From the NCBI GenBank assembly GCA_034766995.1, contig CM068317.1, positions 49,438,425-49,502,424 of the forward strand: a stretch of DNA of 64,000 nt, in the 5' to 3' direction. This document shows, in pieces, positions 50,667 through 61,799 of this stretch. Source of the stretch: Acanthacorydalis orientalis. Taxonomy: Eukaryota > Arthropoda > Insecta > Megaloptera > Corydalidae. Every line of letters starts with the position of its first letter. Within the stretch, counting starts at the first letter, position 1. The position numbers and the translations under genes are program-made. The notes under the pieces were generated by a model, which was not told the DNA's origin, searched no databases, and worked only from the letters and a program-made list of their open reading frames with translations.

Positions 50667-50672
50667 TTTATT
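50667..50672 (-). promoter_or_regulatory. Candidate polyadenylation signal of the Gr gene
   Basis: AATAAA on the minus strand, about 63 bases after the receptor stop codon, at a plausible distance for a short 3' untranslated region. Confidence 0.4.
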
Positions 50673-50734
50673 CATCATTCTGACTGCTGCTAATCACTGT
50701 GTATTTCGATGGTTACACATTCATTCTCGTAGTG

Positions 50735-51034
50735 TTAAACGTGCGACAGTTTCTCGTCCGAACCGAACGACAGCCCGTGGAATTGGAGTAAAACGACCAG
50801 ATACGAGATGACTGCGCCGGTGACGTTGTACATGAGCGACAGATCGACCGTGAAGAATCCGCATCCGGTGAACGTCGGCGTCCGTTCAGAGACCTGGTAC
50901 GCGAATATTGCGAGCATGCCGCTCTCTTCCTCCGTCACGAACGACTCCAGGAGCAGTTTATGCGCGACGACGGCGGTCCGGTTGCCGAGCGAGCTCGTCG
51001 ACTGGCACACCGACGTTATTACGAACAATAAACA
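50735..51034 (-). CDS. Gr exon 4 (C-terminal signature exon)
   Basis: Acceptor ACATTCCAG|TGTTTATTG, phase 0. It encodes residues 294-392 and the TAA stop. It contains AHKLLLE, CGFFTVDLSL and SYLVVLLQF. It is GC-richer than the surrounding intron, as expected of coding DNA. The join to exon 3 (WSFYFA-CLLFVITSVCQ) recreates a continuous membrane helix, which supports the 6.2-kb intron. Confidence 0.9.
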   Translation of the reverse strand, partial: CLLFVITSVCQSTSSLGNRTAVVAHKLLLESFVTEEESGMLAIFAYQVSERTPTFTGCGFFTVDLSLMYNVTGAVISYLVVLLQFHGLSFGSDEKLSHV

Positions 51035-53115
51035 CTGGAATGTACGACGTTCTGTGCTTTTGACAGTGCGATTACACGGACCGAGCGAGGACGATATGAA
51101 CATGTGATAACTCATGAACATCTGCCAGCCGTGGATACAAAAAATGTTCCGGAATTGATTTTATATAAAAGAATAGAGTGGAGGAGGATGCGTGCTCTAA
51201 GTTACGGCATGTACATAGATTTTCACGTACGAGTTGATTTTTCGTTTCGAAAACCATAAAAATATTTTCTGATCAAAAGTATTCTATAAATCATTATTGA
51301 AACTTTCTGATAGCTGTCCATATGCATTTCGAAGCCAATGCCATTATCTTCAAAGTACAGAAATGTTACCAAACTTTAACAATACAATATGTAATTTTAT
51401 CGTTCACTTGATTAAGAAGTTGAAATAAACGACAATTAAATTTTGCAAGTCTTACATTCTTTCATGGTTGCAAAAGGAGACAAAGATCTACTTGAAAGTT
51501 TAAAAATAAATAAAAAAATTATAAGATATTACAAAAAGTTGATACGGACTTCTAAACTGTTCCATAAAACACATTCTGTATTTATTATTTTTAAAAATGT
51601 TTCTAAAGACACAGCATTCAAGGAAAATAATAATGAAAGAAAAAATATCTGAGACCTTACAACGACGACAGACTGAATGTCGTATTAAAAATTTTATAAC
51701 TTTATAATAATTACTAATTGTTGTAAATATGTCCGCTCAGAAAGTCATATCAGAGTAGGAGATCTTAAAAGTAAAGTAAAGCTTAATTTAAAAACACAGT
51801 TTTGATATTTTCGCTGAAAAATCCAAAAAGTTATTCCGATCAAAATTCTTCAATGAAAATTTAAAAAAAAATCAAACAACTTTTTCACTACCTCAGTTCT
51901 GTAATGATTGTAACTTTGCTATCGAATTTCACATAAGCAATATTCAAATACAATCAATTATCAACTACTGAATATTTTGAATAGAAAAATCACAGAGTAT
52001 GTTTAAGGTTTTGTGAGTTGTGTGAGAAATACATAGAATGTTTATACGATAATTAAAAACACTGAAAACATTTTCTCAGCAACTGAACAGAACATTACTG
52101 AAGCATATTAATCAACAAAATCAGATTGTATTTCTTATTAAAAATTCCCAAGCTGATCCGCTTGAAACATTTGCATTGAACAAAAAAAGCACTTCCGATT
52201 CTCTTATCACAAAATCTGATAAGAATATTCCTTGTATCTTGAAAATATTTCAGTTTATCTAACGTAAACGTATCGTTCGTCTTCAAATATCTCTACACAA
52301 ATATTTATAAATATTAAAATTGTCAATAAATTCAATATACGAGGACGGTTCGAAGAGTAACTTGGTTTGTGTACACGTTGAAAGAGATAGGGAAAACTAT
52401 ACATGTTTTCATACAGTCTGTTTTCAAGGATTAGAAACGAATTCTCTTGATCGATTATCTTCAGAATGGAAAAACAGTTACCTGGTTAATCCTAAGCAGC
52501 GATCATGGACAAGTTGAAAGCAGCGATTGTAGAATAACGTCCCGGAATAATCAAGAAAAAAGAGTGGTTTCGCCATGAAAAAGCACCGGTTCATTCAAAC
52601 GTTGTCGCTCAGCAGAAATCCTTTCGCATCCATCGTATTCGCCTGATTTCGCTTCCTCGGACATCATCATCCGTTTCCAAAAATCGAATTTTTTGTGTAC
52701 AGAAAGCGGTTTTTATCGCATTAAGAGGCAAAAGAGGCCGCATACGACTACTATGAGCACGTCGAAGGAACCCACTTTCGGGTGGGAATCGGGACGTTGT
52801 AGAAACGTTGGAGAGAGTGCGTAGGGCTTCGAGTAAATTATGTCGAAAAATAATGTATAGTTTGAGACCGAAGCTGTTGTCTCTAATATCGAACAAAATT
52901 ACTCTTCAAATCGTCCTCGTATTTTCATATTTGCCTCCTTTATACGGAGAACAGAGTTTTATTAAAAAATTTAGACATGTAATGTGTACATACAAGACAA
53001 GCTCTGTCTATATAATTTTCAATATACTCTAAACATCAACGTTTATAATATAAATAAATTCCAAACACAAAAAAAGATATATGAAATAATTCATTCAACA
53101 GACTAGATACATATT

Positions 53116-53172
<57 letters not shown>

Positions 53173-56100
53173 ATGTCTGACAACCTGATACACTTTTCCT
53201 CCAGACGATTGATTTTCAATAAACGAAAAATCGTATAATACAAAAAAGACAAGACACCGAAAAATGAAAAAGAACATACGAAGAAAACTATCTTTCTTAG
53301 ATATGGAAAAAATGATATAGATAGCCGTACGACGGATCGACGAACTGGAAAAATCAACAGAAATAAGAGTAATACCGCAAATATTCCGAGCGATGTGTGT
53401 ATATTTATCTACGGACGTGTGTGTATGTGTGTGTGAGTCAGCGCGGGTGTGTGGATGTGGATACAGACGTGAAAAAGGAATGTGTATATTCGAAAACGTT
53501 CAGACGGTGAATATGAAATATAGGCGAGATGGAAAAAAAACGTCGATTTGATATCGTTTGATGTGCGTGTGTGCACGGTGGTCGAAAAAATGGAAAAAGA
53601 TTATTTTTTTTAAAAAAAAAACACAAGTGCCTGTTCGTTTATTCGTGGTTGAATTAAATTTCGGTGTATGTCTAAATTGTATATATATATATAGGATGAT
53701 TTTTTGTTTTAAAAAAGGGCAACGGTCTGAATCAAAACATACTCAGACAAACTAATTGCTTACATTGATCGTTCGATAATTCAAACATACAAAAAAATTT
53801 TATCATTCTGTTATAATTTAACTTAATCTTACAGCAAGTGCATTTGCTGTGTTTTCGTCGAGTATAGTCGAGTTTGCTTTATTGTCGTCATCGCCAAGAA
53901 ATAATAAAGCACACAGGTGCACATTCTCAGAATAAAACAAAACCTTAAGGGGTTAAACCAGAAAACTGGAAGAATTGTATAAACAATTCTTCCAGTTTTC
54001 TTGTCAAATTTCTGCGACTATTTTAACGGGCAGTTCAATTCAGCATATTTATGTAAATGATTTATTTGAAATTATTGTAGAGCAGGATTTATATTCTATG
54101 CGATTTTAAATAAATTATCGTGCGACTATTATAAGTCTGCCATGTATAAAATATCGTTTTGTGTTGTTCTATGTATATTTTTATCATCTTTCAAATTACA
54201 TTCCATCGCTGCCATTTTCATTCACTCGACTGTACATATACTATGTAACAAAACTTAATTCAGATTCAATGATCCGTGACGATGTGAAAGAATCGTTTCG
54301 AATCGAATTAAGAAGTATTTTGGTGTACGTTCAGCGTTTACTGTACATCCATGTGTGTGTGTGTGTGTGTGAAATTACTCGAGCATTAAAATATTCAGTC
54401 GAGCAGTCGGAAACTTATATGCGAAACAATGCAGATGGTGTTTTAAACTGCCTTATATATTCTTCGTTGAGTTATCAAAGTTTTACGGCGTATCAAAAGT
54501 TAGTGAAACTAATTCGAGATTGCGAAACCGCGGTAGATATATTTTTCAAAATGCAACCGTTGACGTGAATAATGTAACGCGAAAGTTAAATATTGGTTTT
54601 ATACACACACACACACGTATGTCTGTGTATACAGAAATGAATAGACAAGTATTTATCTTCATTAGTGCGAGTTTTGAACGTATGTTTGTTAATTATTTGA
54701 TTTTATAAAGAGAGAAATATCTGTAGTATTTCGAGCCGTTCCCTAACCAGCGTTTTAATAATACATGATAGTAATAGGTGAGTTATATTCTCTGATCTTT
54801 ACGAATTTAGATAAAAATCAAACCTATTTGCAACGTAACATGAACATTTCATCAAAGAGAAAAAAAGACTGCTATTTTGTTACACATGTGAAATTTTACT
54901 ATAGATTTTAGTGTCCAAAAAATAGACAGATAGTTGAGACACAGTGTTATCAATTTGATATAAATTCAATATTTAAAAGATATTATTGATGAGAGATGGT
55001 ACTGTAATTTGAAATTTCTGTGAAGCAAAATTTTTGAAATGTGAAGTATCGATTGCTTTACTGCCATTTTCATGCACAAGACTGTGTTTGTGTGTGTGTG
55101 TGTGTGTATAATAGAATGAAGATGATTCGTTTGACAACGTGGGACGAAACGCCCACCGTTTCTAATTAAAGAAAAAGAGACCGTATCCGTCAAGATTAAT
55201 ATTTCACAAAGTGTACAAAACTGTAAATTAACGTGAAAGGAGTGCAACAAGAAAGAGAAAAAAAAGTGTTCGGAAACGTCGTCGCGCGAAAGAATGAAAA
55301 AAAGGCAGTCCGTGCGGGAAGATCGAGGGGAGTATGTACGGGCGGGCGGTACGGGCAACCCGTTGCGGCGGCGCTCGTTCGACGTCGGGACGCGCGTAGC
55401 TTAATAATGAACGATGGCGAGATCGTACCTACGACCGATTGATTGATTGATTGTGCGTCGGCCCCCGTATTGAAATTCCGAGCGTACTTATCTGTGTGTA
55501 TTTTTTTTTCTTATTATTAACTTTTCTTATGAGATCAGCACTGATTGGACGGACCAGTCGGTCTCTCGCTATTGAGTTATTCTTTTATGATTTATGTTCT
55601 GGTATTCGGCGGATGTGGTGTTCGAGAGTCGGTTAACATTGTCGACGATCATTCATCGCAGATGTGGAATATTCTAAACATATATATATAAACAATATTA
55701 TAAACATGAACGGCGCTAGTGAATTTAATTTCGAGATTTATTCAAATCGTGAGATAGGTCGTCAATCATTGAAGTGAGTTCGATTCTAGACTTGAACAAT
55801 TTAAATAGAGTTCGAAATGGAATGAGACACGTCCGAGGATGAGAAACTTATCGGAGATAAACGAAAATGAGAACTTAGAGAGTGTACAGCGAATGAGATT
55901 CTTTTTAAATGGAAGATTACGGAATGTATCAGGTGAGAAAATTGATTCGGTGCCTTTAAATTGAATCAATCATAACTCTGTTTTAAATGAAAATATTTTA
56001 TCGTAGTTTCAGGATTTCGAAGTGCCAAACTTAACATTTGAAAGCCACTATATACATTGGCTAAGTAGCTGACATAACTTCACAAAACTGTAGCGAACAC

Positions 56101-59100
56101 GATGACGTCCGAAAAGCAGCATATAAGCATTTGCCTATTTTTCACATTCTAGTTGAAAAAACAATCGTGAAGCGACGGGAATGATTCGTTCAGCTTTTCA
56201 GGAAGGTTTTCTGATACATAAACAATGAAAAAGATGCTAAAAGAGTGGAAGAGGTCCGACAACGCATTGACAACTTCATGGACTCAAAGCCATCATCTTT
56301 TGTCGATAAGAAATTCGTCAGATTAACCGACAGATGGAGTAAAGTTATTCAAAATAATGTGAGACATTCTGGGGATTGGAATGTGTTCCATTTTTTAATA
56401 AATGAACATTAATTTCTTATAAAGAAAGGCACTGGATTAATTTATACATGTAATACTTTAGTTAAATTGATCGGAAATATATTATTCACTTACACAAATC
56501 TTTACACAAATTTTTCACTTATCCAAGATTCTATAATAATGATTATTGATCATTTCTGATTAGCACTAATGTGTACCTCGAAATCGATACAATCATCATT
56601 AGAAAAATCGACAGTGAATTCTACAGAAAAATTATATACTTTTCTCTATCTTAACAGTGTGGACGACAAAAGCATCGCTTGATATTATTAGGTTTGAAGT
56701 TATTTGGAGTTTAAGAGCGCGTCGATATCTAAAATCTTATTCAAGATATCTCGAGATAATTGAGATGGAAGATTCGAGTAATATGAGTCATGTTTATAGA
56801 AGTCAGATTCTGAGAACTCACTGAAATAATCATAAACTATTAACAATCAACTATTGAAACATTTATGATCAAAAAACCTTTTTATAAATTGTGGTTTTGG
56901 TGAAAAATTCATTTTCGGATCAATCTTTGTTATTATTTATCTGAATTTCGACTGGAATACCATAATATTTAGAGCGAAAATGTATACAAAGATATTATTT
57001 ATTGAAATTTAATTTCAGAAATGAACGAAAAATTTCAAATAACAAAATTTCTTGTATCAAAATGTCTAACAATCTATTGTTATCCTTATTCTTTATAATA
57101 GAAAACATACGATAAAAGAGATAAAAATCTCATTTATCTCTCATTAACTGATAAATGACTAAAAATAGCTCGAAACTTTTCGGATTCCCTTACTGACTGA
57201 TCCATTCGAACATTTTCCATGACATTCATAAAACTGTTTCGCCAAAAAGTCTTCGTTTTTTAAAACACAGACTTACCGCAAAATAAAACGACCAGACAAG
57301 ATTGAGTATGATGATATTATTGGCATTGTCGACTCCTTTAAATATTTTACTGGCCATCAGGGTCGTTAGGAAGATGTACATCGTTTGCAGGATCGAAAAT
57401 ATTATACAGAGGGTGAATATCACGACCGTGCTTCCGTATGCTGTGTTAACCGTATCCACTATGTTACAGATAATGTGATGCGCTTTACTCAATATGCTTA
57501 CTGGAAAACAAACATCTTTTTCAGAAAAAAAGCAACTGGAAATGTTTTAAAATAGGTCTGAGTTATTTTTGTATCAAGTGAGAAATTTCTCAGATATTAC
57601 TTTAGATTTTGTAAATCTGTATGAGATATTAACACAGATTCCTGTTGTTTCTTTTTAATAGACCTAGTTCGGTCCTAAATATTCTTAATCAAACATAGAC
57701 AAGGGATTTAAAATATACGTTTCTTTTCAATATAATCTTCTATTAAATCGAGGTTTTTTTAAACGGTCGTTGAAGCCAGATATCTTCTACGCGAGTTAAC
57801 TTCAATGTCTCAAAGAAATAGCTTCTAGTTTTTAACTGGACTGAATGGTTAATGAATTAGAGTCCATGTTACCAGAATCTACTCTTTGTTTGATTTCATT
57901 CGGATTGTCTTTCATTTTATAAGAAATTTAATCGCAGAACTACAATTCTTTAAGAAAGAATCGTCCTGCACTTGGTATAACAACTCTTAATTCTAGGATG
58001 ATCTGCGCGTTACAAAATCACTACAAAATTTGATTAATCGTTAAAGCTGATGAGGACCGTAAAAGTTGCTGGATGAAGAATATTTGAATCGAGCTACGTA
58101 TTTTGAAGTTAAGGGAAGTTTCCTGTCTAGACTGTTCGAAAAATTATATTTATGTAAAAAGTTTTCTTAAGAGAAGACAAAAGAAAATTCTATGAATTCT
58201 TTTGCAATTTATTGAAAAACTATTTGAGATTACGAAATGAATTTTATTTTTTTAAAAAAATAAAACAGCGTTTGGCTGGTGTTCGTACCGGACTTATCAG
58301 AAATGTCCTTCGACGATGGGACGTCCAGGTATTTAAGTGTTGATTTCAAACATAAAAACCGACTATATTCTTAAAGAATACAAAATTTTCAAGACAGTGA
58401 ACCTTAGAACAATAGAAAAAAAATTTCTAACAAAATTATAACATTTTAGAGTCGAAATGGTTATTTTTACCATTTTTTTGTGTTATTAAACCGCTTAAAA
58501 AATATATGAAAAAATTACAAGTTCAGTGCCTGGTAAAACGTTTTTTCTTTAGTTTGAAGAAAAGGTTAGCGCGAATCAATCAATTAGTTTTTGAGATATT
58601 TGTTCCCCCCCCCCTTCAAAAAATGATGTTTCAAGAAAAAAGGGTTTCAAATTTTAAACTTCAAGTGTTTTCCCCATACTTAAACGCCTATAACATATCT
58701 AATTTCCAGAAATTTTATTTAATATTAGAGAAAAAAAGATAAAAAAATCAATTTTTTTAAATTTCTAGACTCTCTTCTTAAATCAATCTGAAGTAATAAA
58801 TAATAAGATTGGATCAATGAAGCAAGATAAAAAATCTCATCAATCACTGATTTCATTTCCTCATCGATTCACAAATTGTTGAAATCACTTTGCAACTTTT
58901 TCTCATTATCTGACTGAATGATTGTTTTCAATTATTTTTAAGAAACATTTTATTTAAAAAGAACCTTTTTCTAAATACTCAAACCATTTCTAACAGAGTG
59001 ATGTTTCTTGATTACTTCACATACTTACTAGGTAACACTTCTTGAATTGTACCAAACAGTTCAACCGATTTGTTGTCAAAGGGACTTCTCGGAAATTTAC

Positions 59101-60922
59101 TGTTTATCAACTGAAACCGATGATTGACGTACATCAACAACGAGATCATCTGGACCACACTCATCGACATCACATAAATAGTTATTATCCTCGAAATATA
59201 GAATTTAAAGACGAAAAATCCAAGGACATCGTTCCACGCCCATGTGTCGTAACAGATTATACCTAAAAGAAATCGACACAATCGCTCGAATCGATACGTT
59301 TCGTTCCTTTATATCGATTCGATTCGAAGAATCGGATAAAACGACGGATCAGGTCTTAACCACTTGTGAAATATTTTAAATAACGGCCGTTCTGAATGCC
59401 AGATGTTCGAACTAGTGTACGAATGTCGTTCATTGGTCCCATGTTATACATAGCTAAAATGTGTCAAATTAACTTGACGCGGGTTCGAGGCGACGTGAGT
59501 CAGGTATTCAGGACCGTGCAAAAAGTTAACAGTGAAAATGTACAAGGAGATCGGTGTCTGAAAGCGAACGGGACGTTTATTGGTAATTTGTTGTCGAGTC
59601 TTATATAAGAAGTCTGTTTTTCAGAAATGGAACTTGTGAGTAGTGCTGTATTGAAAAATGAAACACGTTTGTTTAATCGATCGTTGTTTATCTCTCATTG
59701 TTTCGATAAATCTGATTTTAAGATCATTTAAAATGAATTAATTTTATTTTTAAGGACATTCTAATGTCTTAATACACTTCTTTTTATATATTACATTTCA
59801 TTTTCTTTTCCGATGTCACTCAGCTAAACGAGTACTGAGTACTGGAGCTCGTGACTCATGTAGCTTGAAATTTTTGGTGATTTTGCACGTCAGAGTTTAT
59901 CAATAAGCAGAAGAAGATTTGTCATGTCTCGCTGGAAAGGTCCTATCTCGCAATTCAAACAGTGAAACCCACCCTTCCCCTCAGATGAAAGAGTACTGAG
60001 CACTCAACTCATGACTCATGTATTTCGAAAATTTTGGTGTTTTCGTGCATCAGGGTTTATCTCTAAGTAAGAGAGGAATTGTCATGTCTCGGTGAAAAGG
60101 TTTCATCTATCAAGTCAATTAAAGGAGCTCCAGAGAGCTAGTTAACGAATCTTCGTACAGACCTGTTTGTGTAATCAGTGTTTAAATACTAGAAACAATG
60201 TCTTGTCTGTACAATAGATCAATTTTTCCAATCGAATAGCAAAATGTATGAATAGAATAAGACAATTAAGTAGTTTATCCTGTATTCAAATGAAAAAAAA
60301 AACAATTTCCTACCTCTCTTGTCCTAGATTAATTTTAAATGTTTATCAATGTGAAAAAGGTATGATATGTCGAATAATAAACTTAAAAAACAAATATTTC
60401 CTGTATCGATTTTCAAAAGTATTCAACATTAAAGATGATTAAATTAAAGAGTAAACATTGTTCCACTTCAATCATCAACATTTAAGACGTACGAGTATTA
60501 CCTAGGACGATGACGTTTCCAACGGCCAACAGCCTGTTAATCGCCCGTTTCTCCACAACGAGCATCTGTTGCGAGCACCTCAGGTGCGTTTCGACGCTCT
60601 CGATCAGTTCGTAGATCTGCAGGTATTTACGACGGAAGATCGTGATCGGAAGCAGCACTTGCGTGACGTACAACAGCAGGAGTGTCATCGTGACAGCCGC
60701 GTCGAGCACGACCAGAATCCGGTCGAAGCTCGGATACACGTCGCGTATCTTTCCGTACAGCGACCATATCGAGATGATAATAATACACGCCGCTTTGGAA
60801 ATCGTCACCAGTGTGTTAAATAGACTCTGTTCGGTCCTCTGGCCGTCCTTCAGGTTACATGAAGGTAGGCCGATCAGGCTGCTCACGAAGTTTAGCGATT
60901 TGAATGCATCGTGGATGTTCAT
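50735..60922 (-). CDS. Gustatory receptor (Gr family), four-exon gene
   Basis: A seven-transmembrane, ligand-gated chemosensory channel subunit of the insect Gr family. Joining 60922-60502, 59262-59029, 57500-57277 and 51034-50735 gives 392 residues without a stop, the usual size for the family. The ATG at 60922 is the first after an in-frame TAA at 60952-60950. Hydrophobic segments lie near residues 35-57, 69-95, 130-147, 165-187, 243-270, 279-303 and 357-378. The C-terminus carries CGFFTVDLSLMYN and SYLVVLLQF (residues 370-378), the Gr signature TYhhhhhQF with Thr replaced by Ser. An odorant receptor would not be expected to show this signature. Splice phases are 1, 1 and 0; a phase-0 intron before the last exon is typical of insect chemoreceptors. 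Ligand unknown. No second Gr was seen nearby. Family certainty is high, and intactness looks good. Confidence 0.9.
51785..52070 (-). repeat. Dispersed repeat D1, copy 2
   Basis: Inverted relative to 15837-16150, with the shared blocks listed there. Confidence 0.6.
52480..52945 (+). pseudogene. Mariner transposase C-terminal relic (family M2, copy 2)
   Basis: Same family as 411-960: TAAGCAGC..T..TGGA.AAGT.GAA is followed by the degenerate HHDNAPAH block (now FRHEKAPVHSNVV, second Asp lost). Then come YYEHVEGTHFRVGIGTL and NYVEK-TAA at 52851-52853, plus shared 3' untranslated sequence (ACTCTTCAAATCGTCCTCGT). Many frameshifts are present. It lies in Gr intron 3, on the opposite strand. Confidence 0.78.
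53757..53952 (-). mobile_element. piggyBac-like terminal segment
   Basis: Minus-strand sequence starts TTAACCCCTTAAGGTTTTGT at 53956 and continues CTGAGAATGTGCACCTGTGT, TTTCTTGGCGATGACGAC, ACTCGACGAAAACACAGCAA and GCACTTGCTGTAAGATTAAG. It matches the ends at 47666 and 47863 over about 190 bp. No transposase is seen, so it may be a solo end or MITE. Confidence 0.65.
53960..54001. repeat. Perfect 19-bp hairpin
   Basis: AGAAAACTGGAAGAATTGT and its exact reverse complement are separated by ATAA. It lies four bases beyond the TTAA at the piggyBac-like end, inside Gr intron 3. Confidence 0.9.
55929..56453 (+). mobile_element. Deletion-type mariner (family M1, copy 5, best preserved)
   Basis: A 525-bp element flanked by TA (55927-55928 and 56454-56455), with inverted ends TCAGGTGAGAAAATTGATTC and, on the minus strand, TTACATGTATAAATTAATCC. 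Inside, the transposase start (MTSEKQHISICLFFTF) runs to a KKMLKEWK block. That block joins directly to the C-terminal block VRQRIDNFMDSKPSSFVDKK and LTDRWSKVIQNN (patterns QWLDDFFASKP..F and L..RW.KVI..NG). The catalytic domain is missing, so it could only move with help from an intact relative. It lies in Gr intron 3. Confidence 0.85.
57277..57500 (-). CDS. Gr exon 3
   Basis: Acceptor GTTTTCCAG|TAAGCATA. The split codon A|TA gives Ile219. It encodes residues 220-293, including helices around VVIFTLCIIFSILQTMYIF and NIIILNLVWSFYFA. Donor TTTGCG|GTAAGTCTG, phase 0. Confidence 0.88.
57501..59028 (-). other. Gr intron 2 with dispersed repeat D2
   Basis: GT-AG intron of 1528 bp. Positions 57745-57945 match the repeat at 17320-17545. 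The rest is AT-rich with no further feature. Confidence 0.75.
59029..59262 (-). CDS. Gr exon 2
   Basis: Acceptor TTTCTTTTAG|GTATAATC. The split codon G|GT gives Gly141. It encodes residues 142-218 with aromatic-rich membrane helices (GFFVFKFYISRI, VVQMISLLMYV). Donor CCTA|GTAAGTATG, phase 1. Confidence 0.88.
59263..60501 (-). other. Gr intron 1 with a ~150-bp tandem duplication
   Basis: GT-AG intron of 1239 bp. The segments 59820-59979 and 59980-60130 are two tandem copies (CAGCTAAACGAGTACTGAG.. and CAGATGAAAGAGTACTGAG..; ATTGTCATGTCTCG near each end). Confidence 0.75.
60502..60922 (-). CDS. Gr exon 1
   Basis: Residues 1-140 plus one base. It encodes the intracellular N-terminus (starting MNIHDAFKSLNFVSSLIGLP), two membrane helices and the start of the third. 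Donor G|GTAATACTC is weaker than the other two, but its phase fits exon 2. Confidence 0.88.
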
Positions 60923-61078
60923 TTTTGAATGGAATAAGAGGCTACTGTGTTAGAATTTCAGTTCTGATTTATAATTGATACGAGTATAGTTTTATTGTTC
61001 GGGAATCAGAAATGGAACGATCGTTTTTTGTTTTTTGAAAATGGCTGACCCTGAAAGAATCCAATATTAGTCGTGTTC

Positions 61079-61425
61079 AGAAATTGAAAGAAACTCAGAA
61101 ATAAAAACAAGCATTTATATTAATAAATACTTCATTTCTGTGAAGGGAAAGAGGTTGAGAAGTAAACACCGTGATAGAATCAAATGCAAAAGTAGAAATG
61201 TATATATATATATATATATATATATGAGTGTGTGTGTGACTAAAGGGCATCTTCCCATCAGTAGTCCACCATTGTCGATTTTGAAGTAGACTGAATACAT
61301 TTCTTCATTACGTATCTTTTTCAATTCGTGTCACGTTTCACGCTTTATGAATTCTTCGAAAGCACACGAATATTTAGATTTTCAGTGTGCGTTTGTCAAT
61401 AGGAAAAAAATTTAAAAGAGCACTC

Positions 61426-61486
<61 letters not shown>

Positions 61487-61795
61487 TTTATAAAAAGGAA
61501 AAACATCCGTTTCGTCACAATATTCACTCATGTCTATTTATCATGGGTTCTTTATTGAGTTTGACAGACAGAAAATAACACAGACAATCGCTGTTTGATG
61601 TTTGCAAAAAAAAATTATTTAGATGCTCTTTTTTTCCATGGATAAATTATTTTCTCATTGTACGTTTGGTTTTCTGTTCAAGCATTTTTAGAAATTGAAG
61701 GAAACTTAGACAAGAATTTATATTAACAGTTCATTTTCATGTAAGGAAACAGGTTATAAAGTAAACCATAACAGAACCAAATGAGACAGCAGAAA
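61079..61795. repeat. Direct repeats of ~115 bp upstream of the Gr gene
   Basis: The segments 61079-61195 and 61687-61795 align (AGAAATTGAA.GAAAC, AACAAG.ATTTATATTAA and GGTT.A.AAGTAAACC). (TA)n(TG)n at 61199-61237 and (TA)n at 61430-61484 lie between them. No gene is seen. Confidence 0.55.
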
Positions 61796-61799
61796 AGAA

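Larger units (their letters stand above)
51035..57276 (-). other. Gr intron 3 (6.2 kb), transposon-rich
   Basis: GT-AG intron holding a D1 repeat, a mariner relic, (TA)n at 53119-53169, a piggyBac-like end, a perfect hairpin, GC-richer patches at 53300-53560 and 55140-55640, and an M1 mariner. The open frames inside (for example 54161-54568, 55233-55442) resemble nothing known. The stretches 51040-51780 and 56460-57270 show no feature beyond AT-rich intron sequence. Confidence 0.75.

Noticed and set aside
54161..54568. Open frame of 135 codons inside Gr intron 3
   Set aside because: Crosses a TG microsatellite (VCVCVCE) and shows no known motif.
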